From Actinomycetota bacterium (GTDB lineage Bacteria > Actinomycetota > Coriobacteriia > Anaerosomatales > Anaerosomataceae): 7,851 nt of DNA. How positions within the stretch are numbered: the stretch's first letter is position 1; each line of letters opens with the position of its first letter. Below the pieces are notes generated by a model. The model worked only from the letters and a program-made list of their open reading frames with translations, ran no database searches and was not told the DNA's origin. Location of the stretch: assembly GCA_011372845.1 (NCBI GenBank), contig DSAI01000226.1:1-7851 (forward strand), given 5' to 3'. Positions 1-5,796 of this stretch are shown here, in pieces. A program made the translations under genes and the position numbers.

Positions 1-22
1 TATCCGCAGCACGGGAGGCGCC

Positions 23-298
23 GTGGAGGTTCTCAAGGTATCCACCAAGTCGAGTCCCAACTCTGTTGCCGGCGCGCTTGCCGGCGTCGTCCGCGAGCAG
101 GGTTCCGTGGAGATCCAGACCGTGGGGGCCGGCGCGCTCAATCAGGCCGTCAAGGCCATAGCGATCGCCCGGGGCTTCGTGGCTCCGATGGGGCTCGATC
201 TGATCTGCACACCAGCCTTCGCTGACATCGAGATCAACGGCGAAGAGCGCACCGCTATCCGCCTCCTTGTGGAGCCCCGGCAGCCCAACCATCTGTAG
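23..298 (+). CDS. spoVS: Stage V sporulation protein S (SpoVS)
   Basis: A 91-residue protein that matches the SpoVS family over its whole length. The start MEVLKVSTKSSPNSVAGALA, the central run GAGALNQAVKAIAIARGF (about residues 35-52) and the ending EERTAIRLLVEP are almost the Bacillus protein as I remember it. SpoVS is a small Alba-like fold protein, thought to bind nucleic acid. In Bacillus its loss blocks late sporulation, but it is also common in bacteria that do not sporulate, so the name does not prove sporulation here. The GTG at 23 is chosen because it reproduces the family N-terminus and has GGGAGG at 13-18, four bases upstream. The frame remains open to the window edge, so an upstream start cannot be formally excluded. 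A PHP gene follows after six bases. The identification is very secure; the role in this organism is unknown. Confidence 0.96.
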   Translation: MEVLKVSTKSSPNSVAGALAGVVREQGSVEIQTVGAGALNQAVKAIAIARGFVAPMGLDLICTPAFADIEINGEERTAIRLLVEPRQPNHL

Positions 299-304
299 CA
301 CCGT

Positions 305-1138
305 ATGCCCAAGCCGGATCTCCACCTCCACTCGACCTTCTCCGACGGACTGCTCACGCCCGAGGAGATCGTAAGGCTGGCGATTCAAGCCCATCTGCCA
401 GCGATCGCCATCACCGACCACGACTGCATCGACGGCGTCAAACCTGCGCAGTCCGCTGCGGCCGGCACGGGTCTGCTGGTCATACCAGCGGTAGAGCTGT
501 CGGCTACCTACGACGGCCGCTCGCTGCACATACTCGGCTACCACATCGCCATCACGTCAGAGCGGCTCCGTGCACGGCTGGCAGACCTCCGTTCAGCCAG
601 ACTTGAGCGTGCTCGCATTATCGTCGACGCCCTTCGTGCCGGCGGCTACGAACTCGATCCCGACGACATATTGCGCCCTTCCAGCGAAGGCGTGGTCGGC
701 AGGGCGCACATCGCCCGACAGCTCGTCGAACAAGGTATCGCCCGCGACATGGACGACGCCTTCCGCCGTTTTCTCGCCGACGATGCGCCGTACTACGTGC
801 CCAAGCCGTCCACTCCTGCGGTGGCTGCCATCTCCTGGGTGATCGAGTCGGGAGGCGTCCCCGTCCTGGCGCACCCAGGACTCAGCCGGGTGGACGACCT
901 CATCCCCGCACTGGTAGACCACGGACTCGCGGGACTGGAGGCGTACCACGCGTCCCACGATCCCGGCACGGCGACACGCTACGTTGAGATGGCCGAGCGG
1001 TACGACCTCATCGTCACCGGCGGCTCCGACTTCCACGGATCCGAGCGCGAGGGTGGGCCCATCGGCTCCTCGGGCGCTCCGGATGGTGCGATCCGCCGTC
1101 TCGAGGCCGCCAGAATCCGGCGGGAGGGGTCGCGATGA
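305..1138 (+). CDS. PHP-domain phosphoesterase (TrpH/YciV-like)
   Basis: A 277-residue PHP-family metal-dependent phosphoesterase. Visible metal-ligand motifs are DLHLHSTFSDG (His7, His9, Asp14), ITDHD (Asp38, His39), PAVELS (Glu64), LHILGYH (His75), LAHP (His190), YHASH (residues 214-218) and GSDFHG (Asp242, His244). The full PHP set is present, so the enzyme should be active. Residues of about 80-165 form the helical insertion typical of the TrpH/YciV (RNase AM) subgroup. Characterised members remove phosphate from 3',5'-nucleoside bisphosphates or trim RNA 5' ends as 5'-3' exonucleases; which applies here cannot be read from sequence. It should be cytosolic, with no signal peptide or membrane segment. 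I see no Shine-Dalgarno sequence before the ATG at 305, which lies six bases after the spoVS stop, so translation is probably coupled to spoVS. The stop overlaps the miaB start as ATGA. Family assignment is secure, substrate is not. Confidence 0.9.
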   Translation: MPKPDLHLHSTFSDGLLTPEEIVRLAIQAHLPAIAITDHDCIDGVKPAQSAAAGTGLLVIPAVELSATYDGRSLHILGYHIAITSERLRARLADLRSARLERARIIVDALRAGGYELDPDDILRPSSEGVVGRAHIARQLVEQGIARDMDDAFRRFLADDAPYYVPKPSTPAVAAISWVIESGGVPVLAHPGLSRVDDLIPALVDHGLAGLEAYHASHDPGTATRYVEMAERYDLIVTGGSDFHGSEREGGPIGSSGAPDGAIRRLEAARIRREGSR

Positions 1139-2469
1139 GCCGCTACATCATCCATACGTTCGGATGCCAGATGAACAAGCACGACTCCGAGCGGATGGCG
1201 GGCCTGCTGGAAGCCGCGGGCCACGTTCGCGCGCCCTCCAACGATGAGGCCGATATCATCGTCTTCAACACCTGCGCGGTCCGGGAGACCGCCGTCGACC
1301 GCCTCTACGGACAGGTGGCGTCGCTGAAGGCGCTCAAGACAGGGGGCCGCCCGGACGTCCTCATCGCGGTGGGCGGCTGCGTCGGACAGCGGGATGGCGA
1401 GCGCATGCTGCGTGAGCTTCCCCATGTCGATGTCGTGTTCGGCACGCACACCATCCACGAGCTGCCGTCGCTGCTCGACGCCGCCGCGTCGGGTCGTCCG
1501 CTCGCCAGTGTCGCCGAGGAGACCGACCGCTTCGCAAGCGATCTCCCTTCCGTACGCGAACACCGGTGGCACGCCTGGGTGCCGATCACCGTGGGGTGCG
1601 ACAACCATTGCTCGTACTGCATCGTGCCGTACGTCCGTGGCCCTGAGCGGAGCCGCCGCTTCGAGGACGTCGTGACAGAGGTCGCGTCGCTCGCTTCGGA
1701 CGGCGTCGTCGAGGTCACCTTGCTCGGACAGAACGTCAACTCGTACGGGCGTGACCGCTATGGCTCGCCGCGTTTCGCGCAACTGCTCCATGCGGTCGCC
1801 GAGACGGGCATGCAACGGATCCGCTTCGCCACCAGCCACCCGAAGGACCTCTCCAGCGAGACCATCGAGGCCTTCGCTTCCATCCCGTCACTCATGCCGT
1901 ACCTGCACCTGCCGGTGCAACACGGCTCCAACCGGATACTCGCGGCGATGAACCGAGGCTACACCAGAGAGCAGTACCTCGAGCGTATCGACCGCCTCAG
2001 GGATGTGGTCCCCGGGATCGCGTTGTCAACGGACATCATCGTGGGCTTCCCCGGCGAGACGGATGACGACTTCGAGCAGACGCTGGACCTGGTAGAGCGT
2101 GTGGCATACGACCATGCGTTCACGTTCATCTACTCTCCGCGCGAGGGAACACCGGCTGCGGCGCTCGCCGATGCTGTGCCCCGCGACGTCGCGCAGTCCC
2201 GTTTCGACCGTCTCGCCACATCGGTGCGGTCGCTGTCCCTCGCGTCGAACGAGCGCGCAGTGGGTGAGGCTGTCGATTGCCTGGTGGAGGGGTCATCGCG
2301 TCGTGACCCGCGCGTGCTCTCGGCGCGAACACCTCACAACCGGCTGATCCACGTGCCGCTTCCAGTAGGGGAGACCGCCGCAGAACACGCGGGTTCGGTG
2401 GCACGGATCCTCATCACCGGAGCCCATCCTTGGTTCCTCACAGGCGAATTCGCGGCGCCTCCCGTTTAG
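1135..2469 (+). CDS. miaB: tRNA-2-methylthio-N6-dimethylallyladenosine synthase MiaB
   Basis: A 444-residue radical SAM methylthiotransferase that turns i6A37 into ms2i6A37 next to the anticodon of tRNAs reading UNN codons. The N-terminal domain has the three cysteines of the auxiliary 4Fe-4S cluster: Cys11 (FGCQMN), Cys47 (NTCAVRE) and Cys82 (GGCVGQRDG). The radical SAM cluster motif is CDNHCSYC at Cys155, Cys159 and Cys162, followed by the family segment IVPYVRGPERSR. LLGQNVNSYG and LPVQHGSN are further MiaB signatures. The C-terminus (about 375-440) is a TRAM RNA-binding domain containing VEGSSRRDP and RTPHNRLIHV. The FGCQMN and NTCAVRE segments and the RNA-substrate context favour MiaB over RimO or MtaB. 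The ATG at 1135 overlaps the preceding stop by four bases and has GGGAGGGG at 1122-1129. The partner enzyme MiaA is encoded two genes downstream. Confidence 0.96.
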   Translation: MSRYIIHTFGCQMNKHDSERMAGLLEAAGHVRAPSNDEADIIVFNTCAVRETAVDRLYGQVASLKALKTGGRPDVLIAVGGCVGQRDGERMLRELPHVDVVFGTHTIHELPSLLDAAASGRPLASVAEETDRFASDLPSVREHRWHAWVPITVGCDNHCSYCIVPYVRGPERSRRFEDVVTEVASLASDGVVEVTLLGQNVNSYGRDRYGSPRFAQLLHAVAETGMQRIRFATSHPKDLSSETIEAFASIPSLMPYLHLPVQHGSNRILAAMNRGYTREQYLERIDRLRDVVPGIALSTDIIVGFPGETDDDFEQTLDLVERVAYDHAFTFIYSPREGTPAAALADAVPRDVAQSRFDRLATSVRSLSLASNERAVGEAVDCLVEGSSRRDPRVLSARTPHNRLIHVPLPVGETAAEHAGSVARILITGAHPWFLTGEFAAPPV

Positions 2470-2503
2470 GCATCTCTCGCTCACGGGAATGCACGTGACA
2501 GCC

Positions 2504-2510
2504 AGGAGGT
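2504..2510 (+). promoter_or_regulatory. Strong ribosome binding site that decides the start of the fusion gene
   Basis: AGGAGGT, continued by GAT, is a near-perfect match to the anti-Shine-Dalgarno complement. It lies seven bases before the ATG at 2518. The same frame is open from a GTG at 2509 and an ATG at 2512, but that GTG is inside the binding site and the ATG sits one base after it, so neither is a usable start. This is the strongest ribosome binding site in the window, on an otherwise closely packed operon. Confidence 0.8.
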
Positions 2511-2517
2511 GATGACC

Positions 2518-3876
2518 ATGCAAGGATCCGTTCTCGGTATCATCGCCCCTCACCCGCCGATCATGGTCGCCGAGGTGGGGAAGGACCGAGCGCGCGTCAC
2601 GGCGGAATCGTCCGACGCGATGGCGGCTGCCGCCCGTCTGCTCGCCGCGTTCTCGCCCGACACCATCGTGCTGATGTCTCCCCATGCGCCTGCGGCACGC
2701 GATGCGTTCCTGATCGATACGTCCGCCCAGCTTGCGGGGGACCTCGGACAGTTCGGCGCGTCACAGGTCCGGCTCGCGCCCACCGGAGACCCGCAGCTTG
2801 CCCTGGCGATCATCGACACCGCCACGGAGGCCGGCATCCCCGTCGCTCCACGCTCCTCAAGTCCGCTGCTGGAGCCGGGCGCGCTGGATCACGGGTCGCT
2901 GGTCCCTCTCAGCTTCCTCGACCGGGCCGGTGAGTACCCGCTCGTGGTCCTCTCCTTGTCCTTCCTGCCGCTGTCCACCCACCGCGCGCTGGGAAGCGCT
3001 GTCCGTGACGCCGCCGGCCGCCTCGGACGGCGCGTCGCATTCCTGGCAAGCGGCGACTGCAGCCACCGGCTGACACACGAGGCTCCCGCGGGCTTCTCGC
3101 CGAGGGGTGCAGAGTTCGACCGTGAGTTGTTGGATCTGCTTAAGACGGGTGACTTCGAAGGACTCATGCATATCGATGGAGACCTCATCGACGCAGCCGG
3201 TGAGTGCGGACTCCGTTCGTTCGTGACCCTCGGCGGCTTCCTTGAGGGAAGCGGGTTCCACACGCGCGTCCTTGCGTACGAGGGTCCCTGGGGCGTGGGC
3301 TACACCACGGCCGTGGCGGCGTCGCCCGATCTTCTCGCGCTTCTCGACACCGCGGAGACATCGGAGAGTCCGCATCCGAGCGCGCCCGTGGCGCTCGCAC
3401 GGCGGACGATCGAGACTTTCCTCCGAGAGCACAGGATCGTATCTCCACCCGAGCTTGAGGGATTGCTGCAACAGCGTCGGGGGGCGTTCGTGAGCTTGCA
3501 CCGCCATGGCGAGCTCCGCGGCTGTATCGGCACGATCGCGCCCACGACCCCCTCGCTCGCCGAGGAGATCGTACACAACGCCATCCAGGCTGCCACGGCA
3601 GATCCCCGGTTCCCCCCGATGACCGCCGACGAATTGGACGACCTTGAGATATCCGTGGACGTCCTGGGTACGCCTGAGCCAGCATCGATGGACGACCTGG
3701 ACCCGTCGGTCTACGGCGTGATCGTCTCGGCCGACTGGCGCCGTGGTCTGCTGCTTCCCGACCTGGACGGTGTGGACACCGCCGAACAGCAAGTGGCCAT
3801 CGCCCGGCACAAGGCGGGCATCGGGCCTGACGAGCGGATCACGATCGAGCGCTTCCGCGTGGACAGGTACCACTGA
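2518..3876 (+). CDS. LigB/MEMO-like (class III extradiol dioxygenase-type) domain fused to AMMECR1 domain
   Basis: A 452-residue two-domain protein, counted from the ATG at 2518. Residues of about 1-275 resemble the LigB/DODA/MEMO fold. Candidate active-site residues are His12 (APHPP), His56 (SPHAP), His125 (LDHGS), Asp180 and His183 (SGDCSHR) and Glu229 (GECG). By analogy to LigB, His12, His56 and Glu229 would hold the metal and His183 would be the catalytic histidine; this mapping is by eye. A linker (about 276-288) leads to an AMMECR1 domain with its hallmark ELRGCIGT (332-339) and a following DPRFPPMTADEL segment (362-373). Both domains occur together in the so-called AmmeMemoRadiSam gene group, usually with a radical SAM partner that is absent from this window. 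No reaction is established for bacterial AMMECR1. No signal peptide or membrane segment is seen. miaB lies 48 bases upstream and miaA two bases downstream. Domain calls are firm; function is unknown. Confidence 0.88.
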   Translation: MQGSVLGIIAPHPPIMVAEVGKDRARVTAESSDAMAAAARLLAAFSPDTIVLMSPHAPAARDAFLIDTSAQLAGDLGQFGASQVRLAPTGDPQLALAIIDTATEAGIPVAPRSSSPLLEPGALDHGSLVPLSFLDRAGEYPLVVLSLSFLPLSTHRALGSAVRDAAGRLGRRVAFLASGDCSHRLTHEAPAGFSPRGAEFDRELLDLLKTGDFEGLMHIDGDLIDAAGECGLRSFVTLGGFLEGSGFHTRVLAYEGPWGVGYTTAVAASPDLLALLDTAETSESPHPSAPVALARRTIETFLREHRIVSPPELEGLLQQRRGAFVSLHRHGELRGCIGTIAPTTPSLAEEIVHNAIQAATADPRFPPMTADELDDLEISVDVLGTPEPASMDDLDPSVYGVIVSADWRRGLLLPDLDGVDTAEQQVAIARHKAGIGPDERITIERFRVDRYH

Positions 3877-3878
3877 GC

Positions 3879-4835
3879 ATGGGAAGCCCCGGTGTCGTTG
3901 CGATCGTAGGGCCCACAGCCGTCGGCAAGAGCGCCGTGGCCGAGTCGGTGGCTGTCGCGCTCGGCGGCGAGATCGTCAGCGCCGACTCGATGCAGATCTA
4001 CCGCGGTCTCGATATCGGGACCGCAAAGACCCCTCCCGCTGAGCGACGCGTCCGATACCACTGCGTCGACCTCGTCGAACCCGGACAGCCGTACTCCGCT
4101 GCGCTCTTCCAGAGAGACGCGCGTGCAGCGATCGACGGCATCCTCGCACGTGGCTCCACACCGGTCATCGTCGGCGGCACGGGGCTCTACGTGCGCGCCG
4201 CGCTCGATGCCATGGACTTCCCCGCGGGCGAGACCGGCACGCCTCTCAGGGCGCACCTTGAGGAGAGGGCCCGCGCAGGACAGGGACAGGCGCTGCACGC
4301 TGAGCTCGCCTCCCTGGACCCGGAGTCGGCTGCGCTCATCCACCCCAACAACACACGACGCGTGATACGGGCCCTCGAGATGCTGCACGAGGGTCGTCCC
4401 TATGCCAGGCAGGCGCGCGACTTCCGCCGAAGACAGTCACACTACCCGGACACCCGTTACTTCGGCCTGACTCTCGACCGCGCGACTCTCTATGAGCGTA
4501 TCGACGCCCGGGTCGACGACATGTTGTCCAAAGGCCTTCTCGACGAGATCGGCTCACTCGTCGCCGCGGGACTTGAAGACGCCCTCACCTCGTCGCAGGC
4601 CATCGGCTACAAGGAGCTCGTCCCCATCGTGACGGGCGGATCGGATATCGCAGCGGCCGTCGTACGCGTCAAGCAGGCCACACGGAGGTACGCCAAGCGT
4701 CAGCTCACCTGGTTCCGGGCCGACCCGAGGATCGAGTGGGTGGATGTGGACGGCATGACCGCGCTCGAGACGGCCCAGCGCATCCTCCACCTGATAGAAT
4801 CATCGGGAGCCCAGACCCAGGGAGGATCCACGTGA
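3879..4835 (+). CDS. miaA: tRNA dimethylallyltransferase MiaA
   Basis: A 318-residue prenyltransferase, normal length for the family. It transfers the dimethylallyl group from DMAPP to N6 of A37 in tRNAs reading UNN codons, giving i6A37, the substrate of MiaB. Seen in order: the P-loop-like GPTAVGKS at 11-18; SADSMQIYRG with Asp36, equivalent to the catalytic base of the family; GGTGLYVRAALD at 99-110; HPNNTRRVIRALE at 155-167; the insertion domain that grips the anticodon stem; QAIGYKEL at 240-247; and RYAKRQLTWFR at 270-280. It starts two bases after the stop of the LigB/AMMECR1 gene and has only a weak AGGT upstream, so it is probably translated by coupling. Its stop overlaps the dapF start as GTGA. 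Identification is secure. Confidence 0.97.
   Translation: MGSPGVVAIVGPTAVGKSAVAESVAVALGGEIVSADSMQIYRGLDIGTAKTPPAERRVRYHCVDLVEPGQPYSAALFQRDARAAIDGILARGSTPVIVGGTGLYVRAALDAMDFPAGETGTPLRAHLEERARAGQGQALHAELASLDPESAALIHPNNTRRVIRALEMLHEGRPYARQARDFRRRQSHYPDTRYFGLTLDRATLYERIDARVDDMLSKGLLDEIGSLVAAGLEDALTSSQAIGYKELVPIVTGGSDIAAAVVRVKQATRRYAKRQLTWFRADPRIEWVDVDGMTALETAQRILHLIESSGAQTQGGST
4792..4800 (+). promoter_or_regulatory. Possible internal extended -10 promoter for dapF
   Basis: TGATAGAAT, inside the last codons of miaA, fits the extended -10 form TGnTAnnAT with five of six bases of TATAAT. It lies in a small AT-rich patch of otherwise GC-rich coding DNA. A transcript would begin near 4807 and give dapF a leader of about 25 bases that includes its Shine-Dalgarno. 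I see no convincing -35 hexamer 16-18 bases upstream, and the bases also encode Leu-Ile-Glu, so this may be chance. Confidence 0.25.
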
Positions 4836-5695
4836 AGATTGACTTCACCAAGATGAACGGCCTCGGCAACGACTTCGTGATGATCGACGACCGGGACGAG
4901 GCGCTTGATTTCGCCCCGGAGGCGGTGGCCTGGTTCTGCGACCGGCACTTCGGAGTAGGCGCTGACGGGCTAATCCTCGTGCGCCGATCCACCACGCCAG
5001 ACGCCGAGTGGTACATGCATTACTACAACGCCGACGGCTCCCTTGCCGAGATGTGCGGCAACGGGGCCCGCTGTTTCGCCAAGTATCTCGTGGATCATGG
5101 ACTGATCCCGCGCGACGCCTCAGCGCTGACCATCGAGACGCTGGGCGGCCTCAAGCCGGTGACCTTCACCCGCGATGACGATGGCATGCTCGAGACCGCC
5201 ACGGTCGACATGGGCGAACCACTCTTCTCACCCGAGGAGATCCCCGCCGCGTTCGAGGGCACCCAGGTCTACGACTGTCCCGTCGAGACCCCGTACGGCA
5301 CCGTTCACGTCACCGGCGTGAACATGGGTAATCCTCACGCCGTGATCTGGGTGGATGACGTCGAGACCGCGCCGGTGGATACGGTCGGGCCATACCTTGA
5401 GCGGCACGAGCGCTTCCCCAACGGCACGAACGTCGAGTTCGCCCAGCTCATCGACAACGAGACCGTTCGTATGCGTGTCTGGGAGCGAGGCGTGGGGGAG
5501 ACCCTCGCATGCGGCACCGGGGCATGCGCAGTGGCGGTGGCGGCCACGCTCTCCTGCCGCACCGGTCGTGACAGCACCGTCCAGCTCCCCGGAGGCGATC
5601 TCCTGATCCGGTGGCACGAGAACGACCACGTCTACATGACCGGCTCGGCGGCCGTCTCGTTCACCGGTACTGTCGAGCTTCCGGAGGAGGAATAG
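4832..5695 (+). CDS. dapF: Diaminopimelate epimerase DapF
   Basis: A 287-residue, PLP-independent epimerase that interconverts LL- and meso-diaminopimelate, the last step before lysine and the supply of the peptidoglycan cross-linking residue. It is a cytosolic enzyme with two catalytic cysteines acting as acid and base. Both are visible: Cys75 in AEMCGNGARC and Cys227 in ACGTGAC. Other family motifs are KMNGLGNDFVMID at 8-20, NADGS at 66-70, VNMGNPHAV at 163-171 and RVWERGVGET at 215-224. The frame is open further upstream, but the GTG at 4832 is chosen because it gives the normal N-terminus (KIDFTKMNGLGND) and has GGAGGA at 4821-4826 six bases before it. It overlaps the miaA stop by four bases (GTGA). 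dapL, the preceding reaction step, is next on the chromosome. Confidence 0.97.
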   Translation: MKIDFTKMNGLGNDFVMIDDRDEALDFAPEAVAWFCDRHFGVGADGLILVRRSTTPDAEWYMHYYNADGSLAEMCGNGARCFAKYLVDHGLIPRDASALTIETLGGLKPVTFTRDDDGMLETATVDMGEPLFSPEEIPAAFEGTQVYDCPVETPYGTVHVTGVNMGNPHAVIWVDDVETAPVDTVGPYLERHERFPNGTNVEFAQLIDNETVRMRVWERGVGETLACGTGACAVAVAATLSCRTGRDSTVQLPGGDLLIRWHENDHVYMTGSAAVSFTGTVELPEEE

Positions 5696-5733
5696 GGGGC
5701 CCTGTACGCACCGCCGGCGCGCCACCGCTGGTC

Positions 5734-5742
5734 TGCTACGAT
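5734..5742 (+). promoter_or_regulatory. Candidate extended -10 promoter for dapL
   Basis: TGCTACGAT matches the extended -10 pattern TGnTAnnAT and sits in the only sizeable intergenic gap. Transcription would start near 5749, leaving a leader of about 48 bases before the TTG start of dapL. The -35 position (around 5714-5719) reads CCGGCG and is not a recognisable hexamer; extended -10 promoters can work with poor -35 boxes. The position and form are good, but no transcript data are available. Confidence 0.5.
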
Positions 5743-5746
5743 GTCC

Positions 5747-5777
5747 GAAGCCGGCACGCTGCCGGCGCCCCGGCTTC
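5747..5777 (+). promoter_or_regulatory. Alternative GC-rich hairpins in the dapL leader
   Basis: Two stems share bases and exclude each other. GAAGCCGG (5747-5754) pairs with CCGGCTTC (5770-5777), eight perfect pairs around a 15-base loop. Alternatively GCCGGC (5750-5755) pairs with GCCGGC (5761-5766) across a 5-base loop. A third option pairs GCCGG (5761-5765) with CCGGC (5770-5774). The longest stem ends three bases before the AAGGAG of dapL (5781-5786), so folding could affect ribosome access or the stability of the 5' end. There is no T tract, so it is not an intrinsic terminator. A regulatory role is inference only. Confidence 0.4.
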
Positions 5778-5796
5778 CCTAAGGAGATGACGCACG

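Larger units (their letters stand above)
5696..5796 (+). other. dapF-dapL intergenic region, the only real gap in the window
   Basis: About 100 non-coding bases. They hold an extended -10 candidate, alternative GC-rich hairpins and the dapL ribosome binding site, described separately. There is no hairpin followed by a T run, so I do not call an intrinsic terminator after dapF. GCCGGC occurs three times (5713-5718, 5750-5755, 5761-5766), which may be ordinary for this base composition. Confidence 0.7.

Noticed and set aside
1..22. Possible tail of an upstream gene
   Set aside because: Only 22 bases, open in all three plus-strand frames, too short to assign.
979..1839. A 286-codon open frame on the minus strand across miaB
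   Set aside because: Antisense shadow of miaB with arginine-rich, motif-free composition.
2481..2498. Small inverted repeat TCACG/CGTGA between miaB and the fusion gene
   Set aside because: Only five pairs with an eight-base loop and no T run; not a credible terminator or operator.
2509..2517. GTG (2509) and ATG (2512) as starts of the LigB/AMMECR1 gene
   Set aside because: Both fall within or directly against the Shine-Dalgarno sequence, leaving no room for initiation.
2857..3873. A 338-codon open frame on the minus strand across the LigB/AMMECR1 gene
   Set aside because: It has no recognisable family motifs, is antisense to a well-supported gene, and long antisense frames are expected at this GC content.
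4736..4831. N-terminal extension of dapF by 32 codons
   Set aside because: It overlaps the miaA coding sequence, has low-complexity composition and no ribosome binding site; the GTG at 4832 has a good one and gives the family N-terminus.
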